In this document: piece after piece, positions 16,591-26,075 of the stretch | Layout of the letters: each line of letters opens with the position of its first letter | Position numbering within the stretch: position 1 is the first letter of the stretch | Assembly: GCA_002299915.1 (NCBI GenBank) | Contig: DBOG01000074.1 | Location: 1-53,097, forward strand | From: Proteobacteria bacterium UBA652 | GTDB taxonomy: Bacteria > Pseudomonadota > Gammaproteobacteria > Nitrosococcales > Methylophagaceae | DNA length: 53,097 nucleotides | Direction of reading: 5' to 3' | The notes under the pieces: generated by a model | What the model was told of the DNA's origin: nothing | Seen by the model: only the letters and a program-made list of their open reading frames with translations | The model's database searches: none | Translations under genes and position numbers: made by a program

Positions 16591-17096
16591 TACCAGACGA
16601 TCGTCGGCGCCACACGCACTAACCATTGAATACAGACTAATGCAAAAAGGCCTGCCAGAACATCATCAACCATAATACCCAGCCCACCATGAATAGCACG
16701 ATCAGCCAAGCTAATGGGCCACGGCTTGAAGATATCGAAGAAACGAAATAAAACGAATCCTAAGAGCATCCATTGCCAGCCAGCGGGGGCAGCAATCATG
16801 GTGACCATCAAGCCAACTATTTCATCCCATACCACAGCACCTGGATCGGGTCGACCTAACCACTCAGCTGTTTGTTGGCAAATCCAAATACCGGCAATGA
16901 ATGCGATCACCGTAATCGCGATATAGACAGGTAATGACAATTGCATCATTAACCAAACCATCGGGATTGCCACTAGCGTGCCATAAGTGCCGGGAGCTTT
17001 GGGCAATAAACCTGAACCAAAACCTAAGCCAAGAAAACAAATGGGGCGTTTTAATGCTTCTATAAAAGTGATATTAGCTTGAGGTAAAGTGCTCAT
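16590..17096 (-). CDS. pgpA: Phosphatidylglycerophosphatase A
   Basis: A 168-residue inner-membrane phosphatase that makes phosphatidylglycerol from its phosphate. Signatures: LGFGSGLLPKAPGTYGT (about 24-40), DEIVGLMVTM (about 92) and DDVLAGLFA (about 144), together with about four membrane spans. It overlaps thiL by 23 bases, a common gammaproteobacterial arrangement (nusB-thiL-pgpA), and abuts dinB. Length matches E. coli PgpA (172). Confidence 0.95.
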   Translation of the reverse strand: MSTLPQANITFIEALKRPICFLGLGFGSGLLPKAPGTYGTLVAIPMVWLMMQLSLPVYIAITVIAFIAGIWICQQTAEWLGRPDPGAVVWDEIVGLMVTMIAAPAGWQWMLLGFVLFRFFDIFKPWPISLADRAIHGGLGIMVDDVLAGLFALVCIQWLVRVAPTIVW

Positions 17097-18072
17097 AACC
17101 TGCCTTTTCTGTTGTTATCGTTACCAGCTTACCCTTGTCGTCAATCCGATAAATACCAGCTTGGCTATCCACAATACCAATACGAGTACAGCGATCTGCA
17201 AAGTCTGCTTGTAAGCATCCAAATTCAGCAGGTGAAGCAGTGAAGCACAGTTCATAATCATCGCCTGCGGATAAGGCAAATTGCTGGGCTTTTTCTATGG
17301 GTAATTTCTGTAATGCTGCTGATAAAGGTAATCGCGCTAAATCAATCCGTGCGCCTAAACTTTTATTATCCTTGCCACTCGCCTCAAGAATATGCCCCAG
17401 ATCAGCTAATAAACCATCTGAAATATCAATCGCGGCAGTGGGAAGGCCTGCTAATTGTTCGCCAAAATCAACGCGCGGGGTGGGCTTGTTCAATCGTTGT
17501 TGTAGATAATCTCTATCGGCTAAATTGAGTGCAGCCGCTAACTTGGCATCGCCTTTAGCTAAAGCCAGCGCAGCACCTGCATCGCCAAGCGTGCCTGTCA
17601 CATAAATCATGTCCCCAGACTGTGCGCCACTGCGTTTTAAAGTGTGTTCTACATCCGTAAATCCATGAACTTGGATACTAATCGTTAACGGTCCACTTGT
17701 CGTATCCCCACCCACTAGCTGAATACCATGTTCCCCTGCTAAAGCCGCTAAACCACGCGAGAAATCTTGCAGCCATTCGACGTCTACACCAGGTAAGGTT
17801 AATGCTAAAGTGAACCAAGCAGGTTCTGCGCCCATTGCGGCTAAATCACTCAAGCCAACCGCCAAGCTTTTATGCCCTAGATCATAGGCTGAGGTGTTGG
17901 GTTCAAAATGCTGGCCAGAAACAAGTGTATCAATCGAGACGGCAACAGCCTTGCCTGTGGGTGTTTGCAATAAAGCACAATCATCACCAATACCAAGTAA
18001 TACATCATCACGCGATGGCGTAAGCGCTGAGAAATATTGTTTAATGAGTTCAAATTCTGAAGGTGTTTTCAT
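17074..18072 (-). CDS. thiL: Thiamine-monophosphate kinase
   Basis: A 332-residue AIRS/PurM-fold kinase converting thiamine phosphate to thiamine diphosphate, the last step of cofactor synthesis. Key segments: VLLGIGDDCALLQ (about 20-33), SIDTLVSGQHF, LVGGDTTSGPLTISI (about 118-132), IDISDGLLADLGHI and SAGDDYELCF. The product TPP is the ligand expected to shut off the riboswitch operon at 39 kb. It lies 100 bases after nusB, separated by a REP-like palindrome, and overlaps pgpA. Confidence 0.96.
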   Translation of the reverse strand: MKTPSEFELIKQYFSALTPSRDDVLLGIGDDCALLQTPTGKAVAVSIDTLVSGQHFEPNTSAYDLGHKSLAVGLSDLAAMGAEPAWFTLALTLPGVDVEWLQDFSRGLAALAGEHGIQLVGGDTTSGPLTISIQVHGFTDVEHTLKRSGAQSGDMIYVTGTLGDAGAALALAKGDAKLAAALNLADRDYLQQRLNKPTPRVDFGEQLAGLPTAAIDISDGLLADLGHILEASGKDNKSLGARIDLARLPLSAALQKLPIEKAQQFALSAGDDYELCFTASPAEFGCLQADFADRCTRIGIVDSQAGIYRIDDKGKLVTITTEKAGYEHFTSS

Positions 18073-18097
18073 GCAATACCCCGTCTTAACTTATCCC

Positions 18098-18162
18098 CGT
18101 TCGCCCTGAGTCTGTCGAAGGGTATTTAATATATCCATCCTTCGATAAGCTCAGGACGAACG
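18098..18162. repeat. REP-like palindrome between nusB and thiL
   Basis: Arm one (18098-18122) starts CGTTCGCCCTGAG and ends TCGAAGGG; arm two (18138-18162) is its near-complement, ending CTCAGGACGAACG. Together they form a long imperfect hairpin with a 15-base AT-rich loop. A single unit of the same kind lies at 11667. The position between two genes of one operon suggests it may modulate downstream expression or mRNA decay; that is inference. Confidence 0.7.
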
Positions 18163-18172
18163 TATGGTCCAT

Positions 18173-18619
18173 TTATTTACGCTTAGCGTTAAACTCTGCT
18201 TCACGCACTTTTTTCACCACTTTATCCAATACACCATTCACGTATTTATGACCCATTTCACCGCCCATATCCTTGGCCAGCTCCACCGCTTCATTCAATA
18301 TCACACGATATGGCACCGCAGGACGATACATTAATTCATAAGTGGCCAACCGCAAAATAGCCAATTCAACGGGGTCAATCGAACCCAAACTGCGATCCAC
18401 TGCATCACTAAGCGCAACATCTAATGCATCCGCTTCTTGCGTTACCCCAGCCACTAACGCGCTGAAATATTTGGTATCCATCTTATTAGAAGTTTCATCA
18501 GTGATGAATTTTAATGTGCTTATTTCTGGTGCTTCATCATTCACTAAGGCTTGATATAAGGCCTGGACAGCTGCTTGGCGGGCATACGAACGTGGGATAC
18601 CTTTTGGTTTTCCTGCCAT
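18173..18619 (-). CDS. nusB: Transcription antitermination protein NusB
   Basis: A 148-residue all-helical NusB. Family marks are the N-terminal RSYARQAAVQALYQAL, the central SLGSIDPVELAILRLATYEL and VPYRVILNEAVELAKDMGG, ending KYVNGVLDKVVKKVR. It binds boxA with S10 in rRNA antitermination. Its ATG overlaps the ribH stop by one base (TAATG), so it is translationally coupled to ribH. Confidence 0.96.
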   Translation of the reverse strand: MAGKPKGIPRSYARQAAVQALYQALVNDEAPEISTLKFITDETSNKMDTKYFSALVAGVTQEADALDVALSDAVDRSLGSIDPVELAILRLATYELMYRPAVPYRVILNEAVELAKDMGGEMGHKYVNGVLDKVVKKVREAEFNAKRK

Positions 18620-19098
18620 TAAGCTTTCTCAATCTCGCGTAATACATTGACCATTTCAATCGTACCCATCGCCGCTTCTGCGCCTTTATTACCTGCTTTG
18701 CTGCCAGCACGCTCAATGGCTTGTTCAATAGTATCGACTGTCAACACACCGAAAGCAACTGGAATGTCTAATTGTAGCGCTAACGTGCCTAAGCCCTTCA
18801 CACATTCACCCGCCACATATTCAAAATGGGGCGTGCCACCTCGAATCACAGCGCCTAGCGCAATGATTGCATCATATTTACCCGTCCGCCCCATCCGTTG
18901 CACTGCCAATGGAATTTCCACCGCGCCTGGTACCCGTGCTACATCAATATCTTTCTCGCTCGCGCCATGCCGTACCAAACAATCAATTGCAGCTGACAAT
19001 AAGCTATCCACAATAAAATCATTAAATCGCCCTGCTACGATCCCAACACGGATCCCTTTTGCCGAAAAATCGCCTGACAAGCTTGTTATATTACTCAT
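18619..19098 (-). CDS. ribH: 6,7-dimethyl-8-ribityllumazine synthase
   Basis: A 159-residue lumazine synthase for the penultimate riboflavin step. Recognisable parts: IVAGRFNDFIVDSLL, VARVPGAVEIPLAVQ, the active-site loop IRGGTPHFEYVAGECVKGL with its His, and FGVLTVDTIEQAIERAGSKAGNKG. First gene of ribH-nusB-thiL-pgpA. No FMN riboswitch is visible upstream. Its upstream region is shared with the end of the giant gene, with a terminator between. Confidence 0.96.
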   Translation of the reverse strand: MSNITSLSGDFSAKGIRVGIVAGRFNDFIVDSLLSAAIDCLVRHGASEKDIDVARVPGAVEIPLAVQRMGRTGKYDAIIALGAVIRGGTPHFEYVAGECVKGLGTLALQLDIPVAFGVLTVDTIEQAIERAGSKAGNKGAEAAMGTIEMVNVLREIEKA

Positions 19099-19187
19099 AC
19101 TTCACTACCTAAATTTATACTTTCAAAAAGCTATTGTACTGTTTTTAACGATCTCTTGCTGAAAGAAGTCATACTGCCATTAAAACA

Positions 19188-19213
19188 AAAAGGGCCACAA
19201 ATGTGGCCCTTTT
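19188..19213. terminator. Intrinsic terminator of the giant adhesin gene
   Basis: AAAAGGGCCACA (19188-19199) pairs exactly with TGTGGCCCTTTT (19202-19213) with a two-base loop. It lies 24 bases past the stop of the minus-strand giant gene, with T-runs suited to that strand. Confidence 0.88.
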
Positions 19214-19236
19214 GTTCTCATCTTTTGCAATAAAGA

Positions 19237-22200
19237 TTACATATTAAACTTGCGACGACGGCTATACACTAAGCCCATCATCACCAGCATAATACTCAGC
19301 AATATTTGCATCCAACCAGACAAGGTTGGGATCTCTGTTGGTTCTATTGTAGCTTGTGCCTCCTCAACAAAATCATTAGCCCCTGCTGTCTCTCCAGCAA
19401 CCACGGAGATAGGTGTCCCGTCTCCAATCATATTTTCTGTGCCAGCATCTACATCTGAAACAGAGTCATAGCCCGCTGGTTGGATTTGACGAACACGGTA
19501 GTCACCAGGTGGTACCCCTGTGAAGGCATAATCACCATTACTATTTGTGACTACTGTAAATGGCTGTCCTGTAATGGGATTGATGACCGGATTACCTGTT
19601 GTATCCAGTAGCTCTAATGTTACCCCTGGGATCCCTGTATCAGCTGCACCATCACCCGTCGTATCTTCGGAGACATTCCCTGTAATAGCACCGCCTGCGG
19701 TGAATCCAAAGTCTTGGTCTATATTATTTTCACCCGCAGCTAATGTTAGCGCTGAGGTGCTGTCTGTGCCACCATCTGCATCAAATATGGCATTCAGTGC
19801 ATCTGGGGTAAACCCAGGATGATCAGCTGCCAAGGCAGCTGCATCAGCGGTGCTGACATCTACCGTAACGGTGTAATCACCTGGTGCAAGACCTGCAAAT
19901 AGATATTTTCCATCCGCATCCGTTGTGGTGGTCATCGTACTACCATCGGGTAGCGTTAAGGTTACTGTGGCGCCTTCGATGCCATGTTCACCGGCATCTT
20001 GCACACCATCACCATTCAGGTCAACCCAGACTGTGTCACCAATTGAGCCAAGCGGTTTAAAACCAAAGTCTTGATCTAAATTAGTCGCACCTGGTGTTAA
20101 TGTCAATGTTGAACTGCTGTCATTGCCACCATCTGCATCAAATATAGCTTCAAGCCCTGCTGGCGTGAGGCCAGGATAGTCTGCTGCTAATGCAGTTGCA
20201 TCAGCCGTGCTGACATCCACTGCCACAGTGTAGTCGCCCGGAGGCAGATCGGAGAATAGATAGTTACCCTCGGCATCGGTTGTTGTTGTCACTGTAGTGC
20301 CATCTGGCAGTGTGAGCGTAACTGTTACCCCTGCAATACCTTCTTCGCCGGCATCTTGCACGCCATCACCATTGATATCAACCCAAACTGTGTCGCCAAT
20401 CGCACCTTGAGGGTGGTAGCCAAAGTCTTGGTCTAGATTGTCTTCACCCAGTGCAAGCGTGAGTGCTGATGTGCTGTCATTACCGCCATCGGCATCAAAT
20501 ACGGCTGCTAAGCCCGCAGGCGTGAGATCTGGATAGTCTGCTGCTAACGCCGCTGCATCGGCTGTACTAACATCGACTGCTACTGTGTAATCGCCCGCTG
20601 GCAGATCAGAGAATAGATAGTTGCCATCCGCATCTGTTGTTGTCTCTACGGTGCTGCCATCTGGCAAGGTAAGTGTCACTGTGGCGCCTTCAATACCTTC
20701 TTCACCGGCATCTTGTATGCCATCACCATTGAGGTCAACCCAAACCGTATCACCAATCGAGCCTTGTGGCTGATAGCCAAAGTCTTGGTCTAGATTTTGT
20801 TCGCCTGTTGCTAAAGTGAGTGTTGAAGTACTGTCATTGCCGCCATCTGCATCAAATACAGCCGCTAAACCGGCAGGTGTAAGCCCTGGATAGTCTGCTG
20901 CTAATGCGGCTGCATCTGCCGTACTGACATCTACCGCGACGGTATAGTCACCTGCTGGTAGACCCGCAAATAAATATTTGCCATCCGCATCGGTTGTGGT
21001 GGTAAGCGTACTACCATTAGGTAATGTGAGCGTTACTGTAGCGCCTTCAATACCTTCTTCACCCGCATCTTGTACGCCGTCACCATTGAGGTCAACCCAA
21101 ATAGTATCACCAATCGAGCCTTGTGGCTGATAACCGAAGTCTTGGTCTAGGTTGTTTTCGCCAATAGCAAGATCTAAAGTTGATGTCTCGTCATTGCCAC
21201 CATCTGCATCAAACACGGCACTCAGTTCTGCGACTGTTAGCCCAGGATAGTCTGCTGCTAATGCAGCTGCATCCGCCGTGCTGGTATCTACGGTAACAAC
21301 ATAGCCTGTACCTGCTGGCAAGTTATCAAATAAGTATTGTCCATCTGTATCCGTTGTGGTGGTTACCGTGCTGCCATCTGGTAAGGTAAGCGTTACTGTT
21401 ACGCCTTCAATACCTTCTTCACCGGCATCTTGCACCCCATCACCATTGATATCAACCCAAACTGTGTCGCCAATTGAACCTGAAGGTTGGTAGCCAAAGT
21501 CTTGGTCTAAGTTATCTTCCCCTACACCGAGCGTAAGATCTGATGTGCTGTCATTACCACCATCAGCATCGAATACCGCTGCTAAGCCTGCAGGCGTAAG
21601 ATCTGGATAATCTGCTGCTAACGCCGCTGCATCGGCGGTGCTGACATCGACTGCTACTGTGTAGTCGCCCGCTGGTAGATTATCAAATAGATAGTTACCA
21701 TCCGCATCTGTTGTTGTCTCTACGGTACTGCCATCTGGCAAGGTAAGAGTCACTGTGGCGCCTTCAATACCTTCTTCACCGGCATCTTGTATGCCATCAC
21801 CATTGAGGTCAACCCAAACCGTGTCGCCAATCGAGCCACTTGGTTGATAACCAAAGTCTTGAGTTAGGTTTTGTTCGGCAACACCAAGCGTCACAGCTGA
21901 ACTTTCATCGCTACCACCATCCGCATCAAACACAGCGGCTAGCTCATCCAAGGTGACATCTGGATAGGTTGCTTGAATGGCCGCTTCATCTGCAGTAGTA
22001 ATATCAATTGCAACCGTATAATCACCTGGTTCTAACCCTTCAAACAGGTATTCCCCATCAGCATTGGTTGTGGTGGTTACCGTTGTGTTATCTGGCAATG
22101 TAAGCGTTACAGTCGCACCTTCAATACCAATTTCTGTTGGATCTTTCACACCATTACCATCAAGATCAATCCACACGGTATCACCAACACTGCTATTTTG

Positions 22201-25200
22201 TTTGTAACCAAAATCTTGGTCATCTTTATCTTCAATATCCGTTACAAGCCCTGTAATAGGATCGGTAACAGGCGCTAATGTGACATCTGAAATATGTTCT
22301 GTGCCGACACCATCTGCATCGAACGTTTGTTCTATGCTGGCTGGCAAGGTTGTGGTATCAACTTCTACTTTATAATCCCCGGCAGGCAGGTTGTCAAATG
22401 AATATGCGCCTGTGCTATCCGTTGCTGTTGTATAAGCAATCGCGCCTGGGCTTGCTGAATCTACAATGCCGCCCGTAGCAGGATCAACAAAAACTGGATT
22501 GCCCGCGCCATCAAGCAAGTTAAGCGTGACATTTGGAATCGGTGCTTCTCCACCATCTTGCACACCATCGCCATTTTGGTCCATCCAAACATAATCACCA
22601 ATCGAACCCGATACCATGGTGACACTGACATCATTAGAAATCACCAATAATGATATTTCGGGCACTCGACCACCAAAGGTGTTGGTATAGATGTCACCTG
22701 TTGAGGCCGCAGTAACATTTGTCAAAGCATCCAAATCAGGCACACCACCTACATTACCTGTGGGTGTCATTTCTATTTTAACCGTTTGTGCGCCTGGAGT
22801 CGTTGCAAGTGACGCCACTTCAAAACGTATTGCTGTAATATCTGCGGGGTCTAAAGCTCCACAAACAACAGGTCCAAAACCTGTACAGCTCTCCCATATA
22901 ACCGTGCCTGTCCCTTGCGCAGCGCCTCCGGCAAACGTATTGGCTGCCTTAGGCGGTGTGCCTGCTGTATTGCTGCTAATATAAAAGTTATAGCATATAT
23001 CACCCGCTACAGGAACATAAGCAGTAGGCTGATTATTCTCATGACATGGATCTTGCGGAATGGTCGCTGGATCAGCATTGGTTGCGCTAAAGGTTTCACC
23101 ACTCGCCCCCGTAAGTTTCGTTACTTCATAGCTACCGCTATACGTTGTAGCCGGTTCTCTCGGGCTGCCTAAGCCACCTGAATTTCCAGCACCATCTGCA
23201 TTATGAGGCAAAATATCGATGAAATCACTGGCACCATAATTTTCACCCCCTAGATTTTTATAGATAAGCTCCATTTCAAAGGCTTCATTAGTTTGGTAAA
23301 TATCTTGTTGGTTACGTTTAACCAAATCTACCCCAAACTCTGGGAAAGCACTGAGGCTATATTTTGCGGTAACCGGTGAATCACCTGCATTATTATCAAT
23401 TGCTGAGTCTAATATTGCTGTATTCACAAAAGTACCTGACGTCACAGCGGCATCCACCTCTACGGTGTATTTGATTAAGGGAAGTTGATCACTGCCCGCA
23501 ACATCGGGGGTCACACTACCAAAACCCCATGTTAATGCAGTGGGCCCTGCATTAGCAGCACTTGTTAGCGTTACATCTGGTGAAGAAGCATTATAAGCGG
23601 CAAAATCAAGCCAGCTAGCACCACCATCTACTGAGAACATTTCTGAACCAGCCACATACGTTGTTTTGCTAGGCAGGGCATCGGCCACTGTCGCGGTGGT
23701 AATTGCAGGATCCCAAGCACCTTGCACTTTAGGCTCAATAATAAAGTCAACTAAATCCCCTGCCCGCACAACTTTAATCCCTTGTGGTTCAGTGCGTTTG
23801 GCAATTGCGATGGATGAAGGCACTAAATGCAATCTATCTGCATAGCTACTACTTAATGAAAAACTGACATCTGCAGGATCAGTTGGTGCCTGAGTTTCAG
23901 CCGTGCCTTGCCATGCGCTGAGCACACCATCGAAGGAGTCAAACCGGAAAGTCATATAGTTAGGTAAATAATCCTGCGGTGGATACGCGACGGCATCCCC
24001 TTTCACCTTCAGTGAGTGAATCGCCACCATGCCCCAATAAATATGGCTTGGGTAAAGTGCTGTTATTTTATCGCTATCATAGACGGTTGTATGGCGAATT
24101 TTAGTTGTGCTCGCCATCCCGCCAGCCAAGGCATTGGCATCGGTTACCCAATCATTTGGTTCGCCACCAGCTGGCGCAACCCCAGTTGCAAGATCAAGCC
24201 CATCAACAACAACAACGCCATCGCCATTTAAATCATCTTCACATACTTGACTACGTTGATCCTCTAAGCTACCCGTGCCATTTGGCAGATCAGAATAATA
24301 AATAGTCATTGATTCTGTATCTTCATAGTCTTTAACGCCTTCCGTGCCGCCCCAAGCAGTCGCGGCAGGATTCCATTGCTGGGTGGGTGCCAATGCAAAG
24401 GCATGATGTCTATTATCAAATAGCGTCCCTGGCGCTCTTAAACCCTGATATTCAAACACGGTGGTGTCAATTTTATCGCAACTTTGTACTTTACTACCAT
24501 CTCGTAATCTATAATCATAATGATGGATAAGCATTGGCACTGTTTCACCTAAGGCAACATCACGGGTGGGTGCTTTGTTAGTTTCAAAAGGGAATAAACC
24601 GGTAAATGTTTTATAAGCAGAGGACGTCCCTGATACTGAATAGAACATAGGATAATCAATTTCATTCGAAAACGGCTCACCGGCGCCATTGTAATTCAGT
24701 AAATTATTGCCAGCCGCATCTTCTGTTGAGATCGGATTATAGCCCTCAATAACAACGCCATTACGCTGTCCTACTGAGTTAATCACTGTATTCAAACAGT
24801 TTGTTGGTGAAGTGGACGAATCGCAAGATTGATGTGATTGAATTTCAGAGTCAAGCTCAAACCACACATTAATCGCCAATTCAACCACATTGCCATCCGC
24901 ATCCGGGTCACGCACATCAATATCCGTCAGCGCAATATCAATATTAGGGTCATTTAATCCGTCTGTTTCATTGGTGAAGTCACCAGCACCACCTGCAATT
25001 GGGCTTAAAAAATCACCTGCAATATTATTTTGTGTGCAAACAACCGCTGCCGTGGCGCCATGATCGCCCGCCAAGCTACAAGCAGGCTTAGTAGGATCCC
25101 AAGTGTAGAGTATGCCGCCCGATGAAAGCGCACCATTATTGCCAGTATTATCATCTGTAAAAGCATCAAATAAACCAATATCAATTAAGAAATCAGTTTC

Positions 25201-25977
25201 GTTCGAATCAATCAACATAGACCCATTTTGGTAGCGCACTCTAATGATATATTCCATCAAGGTACCTGCTTGCCCTGCGGGGCCCACTTTTGCTGGCGCT
25301 TTATAAAGTGGTTCTCCCGTTGTAGGGTGTAGTCCGCTTACTTTAAGTGTTTTGCTTGTATCAACCTTAAACCCTGCAGTGATCGTAAGATCAGTGGGGC
25401 CAGCGGTTGCCGCATTGGCGGCGCCTGGTGCAGTTGCCGAGACTGTTGCCGCGGTATGTTCATCATTCAATACCGCTGCACCCGCCACTTCATTATAGGA
25501 AACTACTTTTGCAGCTGGGAAAACAACCCGTGTTGTCCCTTCAATTGCGGCACCAACATTACAGGTTAATGTATAGCCATCCGCCGATATCTCTGATATT
25601 GGGCTTACTTCCGCAGGGTCTGTTTTACATCCTGTTGGCACTTCAATCCATTTCTGCTTGCCATCCGCAAGCGATACGGTGGCTATCAAATTATCAACAG
25701 CAGCATCATTCACCGAGATCTCAACCCGATAGGTGACTGAATCCTGCATGCGAACGACATTATTATCTTCATCCGCATCAAGCCCTGCCGTAGCCAGATC
25801 GGTTCCATCCCAGGTGACGATATCAAACGGTTCCGACCCCGTTTTTTCTATCGAAATCGTTGTGTTTACCACGGGAGCCGCGGCGTAAGCAGCGCTGGCG
25901 AGGCCAAGCAGCATTAGAGTCGTTAAGAAAATTTTGAAATATCTACTCTTACACCCACGTTGAAATCCGTTATCCAT
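19237..25977 (-). CDS. Giant surface protein with tandem SdrD B-like repeats and IPTL-CTERM anchor
   Basis: A 2246-residue exported protein. Signal peptide at about 1-33 (LTTLMLLGLASAAYAAA). Residues of roughly 35-1120 form a long beta-rich stalk with a DUF11-like region near 740-880 (IAIAKRTEPQGIKVVRAGDL). From about 1125 come nine SdrD B-type units: one divergent, seven close copies of about 118 residues, and one divergent. Copies begin GSIGDTVWVDLNGDGVQDAG, a calcium-binding pattern, and end NLDQDFGYQ. The tail IPTLSGWMQILLSIMLVMMG with SRRRKF is an IPTL-CTERM sorting signal. Likely a surface adhesin. GGGGA ribosome site upstream of ATG. No exosortase gene is in the window. Confidence 0.9.
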   Translation of the reverse strand: MDNGFQRGCKSRYFKIFLTTLMLLGLASAAYAAAPVVNTTISIEKTGSEPFDIVTWDGTDLATAGLDADEDNNVVRMQDSVTYRVEISVNDAAVDNLIATVSLADGKQKWIEVPTGCKTDPAEVSPISEISADGYTLTCNVGAAIEGTTRVVFPAAKVVSYNEVAGAAVLNDEHTAATVSATAPGAANAATAGPTDLTITAGFKVDTSKTLKVSGLHPTTGEPLYKAPAKVGPAGQAGTLMEYIIRVRYQNGSMLIDSNETDFLIDIGLFDAFTDDNTGNNGALSSGGILYTWDPTKPACSLAGDHGATAAVVCTQNNIAGDFLSPIAGGAGDFTNETDGLNDPNIDIALTDIDVRDPDADGNVVELAINVWFELDSEIQSHQSCDSSTSPTNCLNTVINSVGQRNGVVIEGYNPISTEDAAGNNLLNYNGAGEPFSNEIDYPMFYSVSGTSSAYKTFTGLFPFETNKAPTRDVALGETVPMLIHHYDYRLRDGSKVQSCDKIDTTVFEYQGLRAPGTLFDNRHHAFALAPTQQWNPAATAWGGTEGVKDYEDTESMTIYYSDLPNGTGSLEDQRSQVCEDDLNGDGVVVVDGLDLATGVAPAGGEPNDWVTDANALAGGMASTTKIRHTTVYDSDKITALYPSHIYWGMVAIHSLKVKGDAVAYPPQDYLPNYMTFRFDSFDGVLSAWQGTAETQAPTDPADVSFSLSSSYADRLHLVPSSIAIAKRTEPQGIKVVRAGDLVDFIIEPKVQGAWDPAITTATVADALPSKTTYVAGSEMFSVDGGASWLDFAAYNASSPDVTLTSAANAGPTALTWGFGSVTPDVAGSDQLPLIKYTVEVDAAVTSGTFVNTAILDSAIDNNAGDSPVTAKYSLSAFPEFGVDLVKRNQQDIYQTNEAFEMELIYKNLGGENYGASDFIDILPHNADGAGNSGGLGSPREPATTYSGSYEVTKLTGASGETFSATNADPATIPQDPCHENNQPTAYVPVAGDICYNFYISSNTAGTPPKAANTFAGGAAQGTGTVIWESCTGFGPVVCGALDPADITAIRFEVASLATTPGAQTVKIEMTPTGNVGGVPDLDALTNVTAASTGDIYTNTFGGRVPEISLLVISNDVSVTMVSGSIGDYVWMDQNGDGVQDGGEAPIPNVTLNLLDGAGNPVFVDPATGGIVDSASPGAIAYTTATDSTGAYSFDNLPAGDYKVEVDTTTLPASIEQTFDADGVGTEHISDVTLAPVTDPITGLVTDIEDKDDQDFGYKQNSSVGDTVWIDLDGNGVKDPTEIGIEGATVTLTLPDNTTVTTTTNADGEYLFEGLEPGDYTVAIDITTADEAAIQATYPDVTLDELAAVFDADGGSDESSAVTLGVAEQNLTQDFGYQPSGSIGDTVWVDLNGDGIQDAGEEGIEGATVTLTLPDGSTVETTTDADGNYLFDNLPAGDYTVAVDVSTADAAALAADYPDLTPAGLAAVFDADGGNDSTSDLTLGVGEDNLDQDFGYQPSGSIGDTVWVDINGDGVQDAGEEGIEGVTVTLTLPDGSTVTTTTDTDGQYLFDNLPAGTGYVVTVDTSTADAAALAADYPGLTVAELSAVFDADGGNDETSTLDLAIGENNLDQDFGYQPQGSIGDTIWVDLNGDGVQDAGEEGIEGATVTLTLPNGSTLTTTTDADGKYLFAGLPAGDYTVAVDVSTADAAALAADYPGLTPAGLAAVFDADGGNDSTSTLTLATGEQNLDQDFGYQPQGSIGDTVWVDLNGDGIQDAGEEGIEGATVTLTLPDGSTVETTTDADGNYLFSDLPAGDYTVAVDVSTADAAALAADYPDLTPAGLAAVFDADGGNDSTSALTLALGEDNLDQDFGYHPQGAIGDTVWVDINGDGVQDAGEEGIAGVTVTLTLPDGTTVTTTTDAEGNYLFSDLPPGDYTVAVDVSTADATALAADYPGLTPAGLEAIFDADGGNDSSSTLTLTPGATNLDQDFGFKPLGSIGDTVWVDLNGDGVQDAGEHGIEGATVTLTLPDGSTMTTTTDADGKYLFAGLAPGDYTVTVDVSTADAAALAADHPGFTPDALNAIFDADGGTDSTSALTLAAGENNIDQDFGFTAGGAITGNVSEDTTGDGAADTGIPGVTLELLDTTGNPVINPITGQPFTVVTNSNGDYAFTGVPPGDYRVRQIQPAGYDSVSDVDAGTENMIGDGTPISVVAGETAGANDFVEEAQATIEPTEIPTLSGWMQILLSIMLVMMGLVYSRRRKFNM
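19690..22200 (-). repeat. Seven tandem repeats of about 355 bases within the giant gene
   Basis: The seven close units recur every 354-360 bases; a convenient marker is the TCACCAAT(C/T)GAGCC-type junction near 20040, 20395, 20750, 21105, 21465, 21823 and 22178. Units 3-4-5 and 6-7-8 (counting the divergent first unit as 1) match in the same order, showing duplication of a three-unit block of about 1074 bases. Recombination between units could change repeat number, and short-read assembly could collapse this part. Confidence 0.85.
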
Positions 25978-26018
25978 GCTTTATTCCCCTGTCATTATTT
26001 ATTGAAAATTCAGAATTG

Positions 26019-26047
26019 AATATACACCTAATTAATCATTAATTCAA
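26019..26047 (-). promoter_or_regulatory. Candidate promoter of the giant adhesin gene
   Basis: On the minus strand TTGAAT (26042-26047) and TATATT (26019-26024) are spaced 17 bases apart in a very AT-rich 98-base gap. Transcription would start near 26012, leaving about 35 bases of leader with the AGGGGA ribosome site. It is by-eye evidence only. Confidence 0.35.
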
Positions 26048-26075
26048 TGCATCCTCAAAAAATTAAGTGCGAATA

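Noticed and set aside
19690..22200. Regularly spaced repeats resembling an array
   Set aside because: Period of about 355 bases and intact coding; protein repeats, not CRISPR.
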